Positions 62,596-64,000 of a stretch of DNA of 64,000 nt are shown here, one piece after another. The stretch is from Achatina immaculata (Eukaryota > Mollusca > Gastropoda > Stylommatophora > Achatinidae). Location of the stretch: NCBI GenBank assembly GCA_009760885.1, contig CM019714.1, forward strand, positions 5,962,812-6,026,811. The letters run 5' to 3'. Each line of letters starts with the position of its first letter. The stretch's first letter is position 1. The position numbers and the translations under genes were made by a program. The notes beneath the pieces were generated by a model. That model was not told the DNA's origin and ran no database searches. It saw nothing but the letters and a program-made list of their open reading frames with translations.

Positions 62596-64000
62596 TAGAG
62601 TTGTGGATAGTTTTGTCTACCGACGTCAGAGACAACAAATAATAGAGAGTTGTGGATAGTTTTGTCTACCGACGTCAGAGACAACAAATAATAGAGAGTT
62701 GTGGAGAGTTATGTCTACCGACGTCAGAGACAACAAATAATAGAGAGTTGTGGAGAGTTATGTCTACCGATGCCAGAGACAACAAAGAACAGAGAGTTGT
62801 GGACAGTTATGACCACCGACGCCAGTAGACACGGCACTTGACATACAGACAGATATTTCGCCTTCTTTCTCGCATCTTCTTCTTTTGTTCTCCATGATTC
62901 TTGATGAAGGTGCTGGAGAAAATATGGCTTTTTGTTTTGTTGACGCCAGAATTCATTGTATTCTTGTTTTCTGCAGTTTTGTAGCAAAGGTCATTTTCAT
63001 GCATCAACAATTTTAAAACGTATCAAAGACATTTTTTAATGACAAAAAGCAAGCAGGGAAAAGAATTACGTTATTTCTGTTTACGAATATAACAAGTAAC
63101 AACGCTTCATTTATTTCAAGTAGTTTTGTCAGTAGCGCGCGCGCGTGTGTGTGTGTTCCATTATGTCGGTTTATACACAAGGTCTATCTGTCATAACCCT
63201 ATCTTCACACAGGAACTTCCCTCTGGCGCAAGATCTCTCAGTCATAACCCTATCTTCACACAGGAACTTCCATTTGAAGCAAGGTCTCTCAGTCATAACC
63301 CTATCTTCACACAGGAACTTCCCTTTGAAGCAAAGTCTCTCAGTCATAACCCTATCTTCACACAGGAACTTCCCTCTGGCGCAAGATCTCTCAGTCATAA
63401 CCCTATCTTCACACAGGAACTTCCCTCTGGCGCAAGATCTCTCAGTCATAACCCTATCTTCACACAGGAACTTCCCTTTGAAGCAAGGTCTCTCAGTCAT
63501 AACCCTATCTTCACACAGGAACTTCCCTCTGACAACCTAAAGCAGTATTCTGGGTTATATAAAGCACGATCTTATGTTATTTCTTTCAAAGTTCGTCTAG
63601 GCTGATCCTATGACTTGAACTGAGGTGGAGAAAAACGCTTTGCAGATTGGAAACAAGATTTCCGAATTCCACGACACCAATTGTAAATACAAATGTGGGG
63701 CCGGCAAATTTTTACAGATCAAAACGTTCTACATTTTACTGGCGTGGGCTTACCGTAAACTAAAGTTATGCACGACTCCTAACACATTATTCAAAACAAA
63801 ACTAATCGTGTGTCATTTTGTCCGCCTGAATGTGACATGTCTACGATATACCAGCACTCACCATTACAGCAAAAACAAGCTCTCCTGTGTGAGAGATAGA
63901 AGAACTGTTAGACCACGCCTCCGCAACAACATGAAATCCAGACCAGCAGTTGTCTTCCAGTCTTGTCCTCAATCTTTGCTCAGAGCTGGCCCACAAAACT
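62594..64000 (+). repeat. 2.1-kb segmental duplication, copy 2 (cut by window end)
   Basis: Matches 60481-61887 closely in direct orientation. Includes five units of the 49-bp array, the LINE tail, the spacer and the 51-bp array; one 22-bp segment near 63545 is absent from copy 1 between AAAGCA words. Confidence 0.95.
63178..63532. repeat. 51-bp minisatellite, 7 copies (copy 2)
   Basis: Same unit as 61075-61430 but with a different order of the two variant ends (more CTCTGGCGCAAGA units). Confidence 0.96.

Noticed and set aside
61021..63605. Repeat open frames ending in SHNPIFTQELP
   Set aside because: 51-bp arrays in both copies of the duplication; multiple-of-three artefacts.

Overview
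The window is animal nuclear DNA, AT-rich and intron-rich. It is dominated by one large split gene on the minus strand and by repeats. The gene encodes a mitochondrial carbamoyl-phosphate synthetase of the CPS I/III type. Its start codon is at 52221 and its exons run leftward to 157, where the gene leaves the window; the C-terminal part (rest of the second ATP-grasp half and the allosteric domain) lies beyond base 1. I resolved 26 coding exons with consensus GT/AG sites and compatible phases, about 1136 residues. Two conserved segments are not present where they should be: one between exons 2 and 3, and one between exons 10 and 11. The glutaminase triad (Cys in exon 7, His/Glu in exon 9) is kept, which points to a glutamine-using CPS III-like enzyme rather than ammonia-dependent vertebrate CPS I. 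The repeat content and this enzyme type suggest an invertebrate, plausibly a lophotrochozoan such as a gastropod mollusc; that placement is inference.

Layout. 1-16.5 kb: exons 26 to 17, with a mariner element, LINE fragments, two related TIR elements (14.2-15.6 kb) and a 36-bp minisatellite (12.3-14.1 kb). 16.5-28 kb: exons 17 to 10, with several LINE pieces, a Tc1-like relic and a 34-bp array made from the exon 15 splice donor. 28-42 kb: exons 9 to 5, with four very large arrays (25, 55, 28 and 41 bp units). 42-52.2 kb: exons 4 to 1, with more arrays and LINEs. 52.2-64 kb: 5' flank of the gene, with no other gene recognised. It holds 12-bp and 27-bp arrays, a nearly full-length but broken RTE-like LINE (55-58 kb), a LINE whose 3' end has been amplified into an array, and a 2.1 kb tandem segmental duplication cut by the window edge.

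Minisatellites cover roughly a fifth to a quarter of the window by my addition of spans. Most long open frames here are translations of such arrays, not genes. The most interesting signals are arrays seeded at splice sites of the CPS gene, arrays born inside older transposable elements, the two missing exons, and a pair of piggyBac-like elements with different terminal tetranucleotides. I saw no CRISPR, operon or prokaryotic feature, no rRNA, no functional tRNA gene, and no convincing new multi-gene system.
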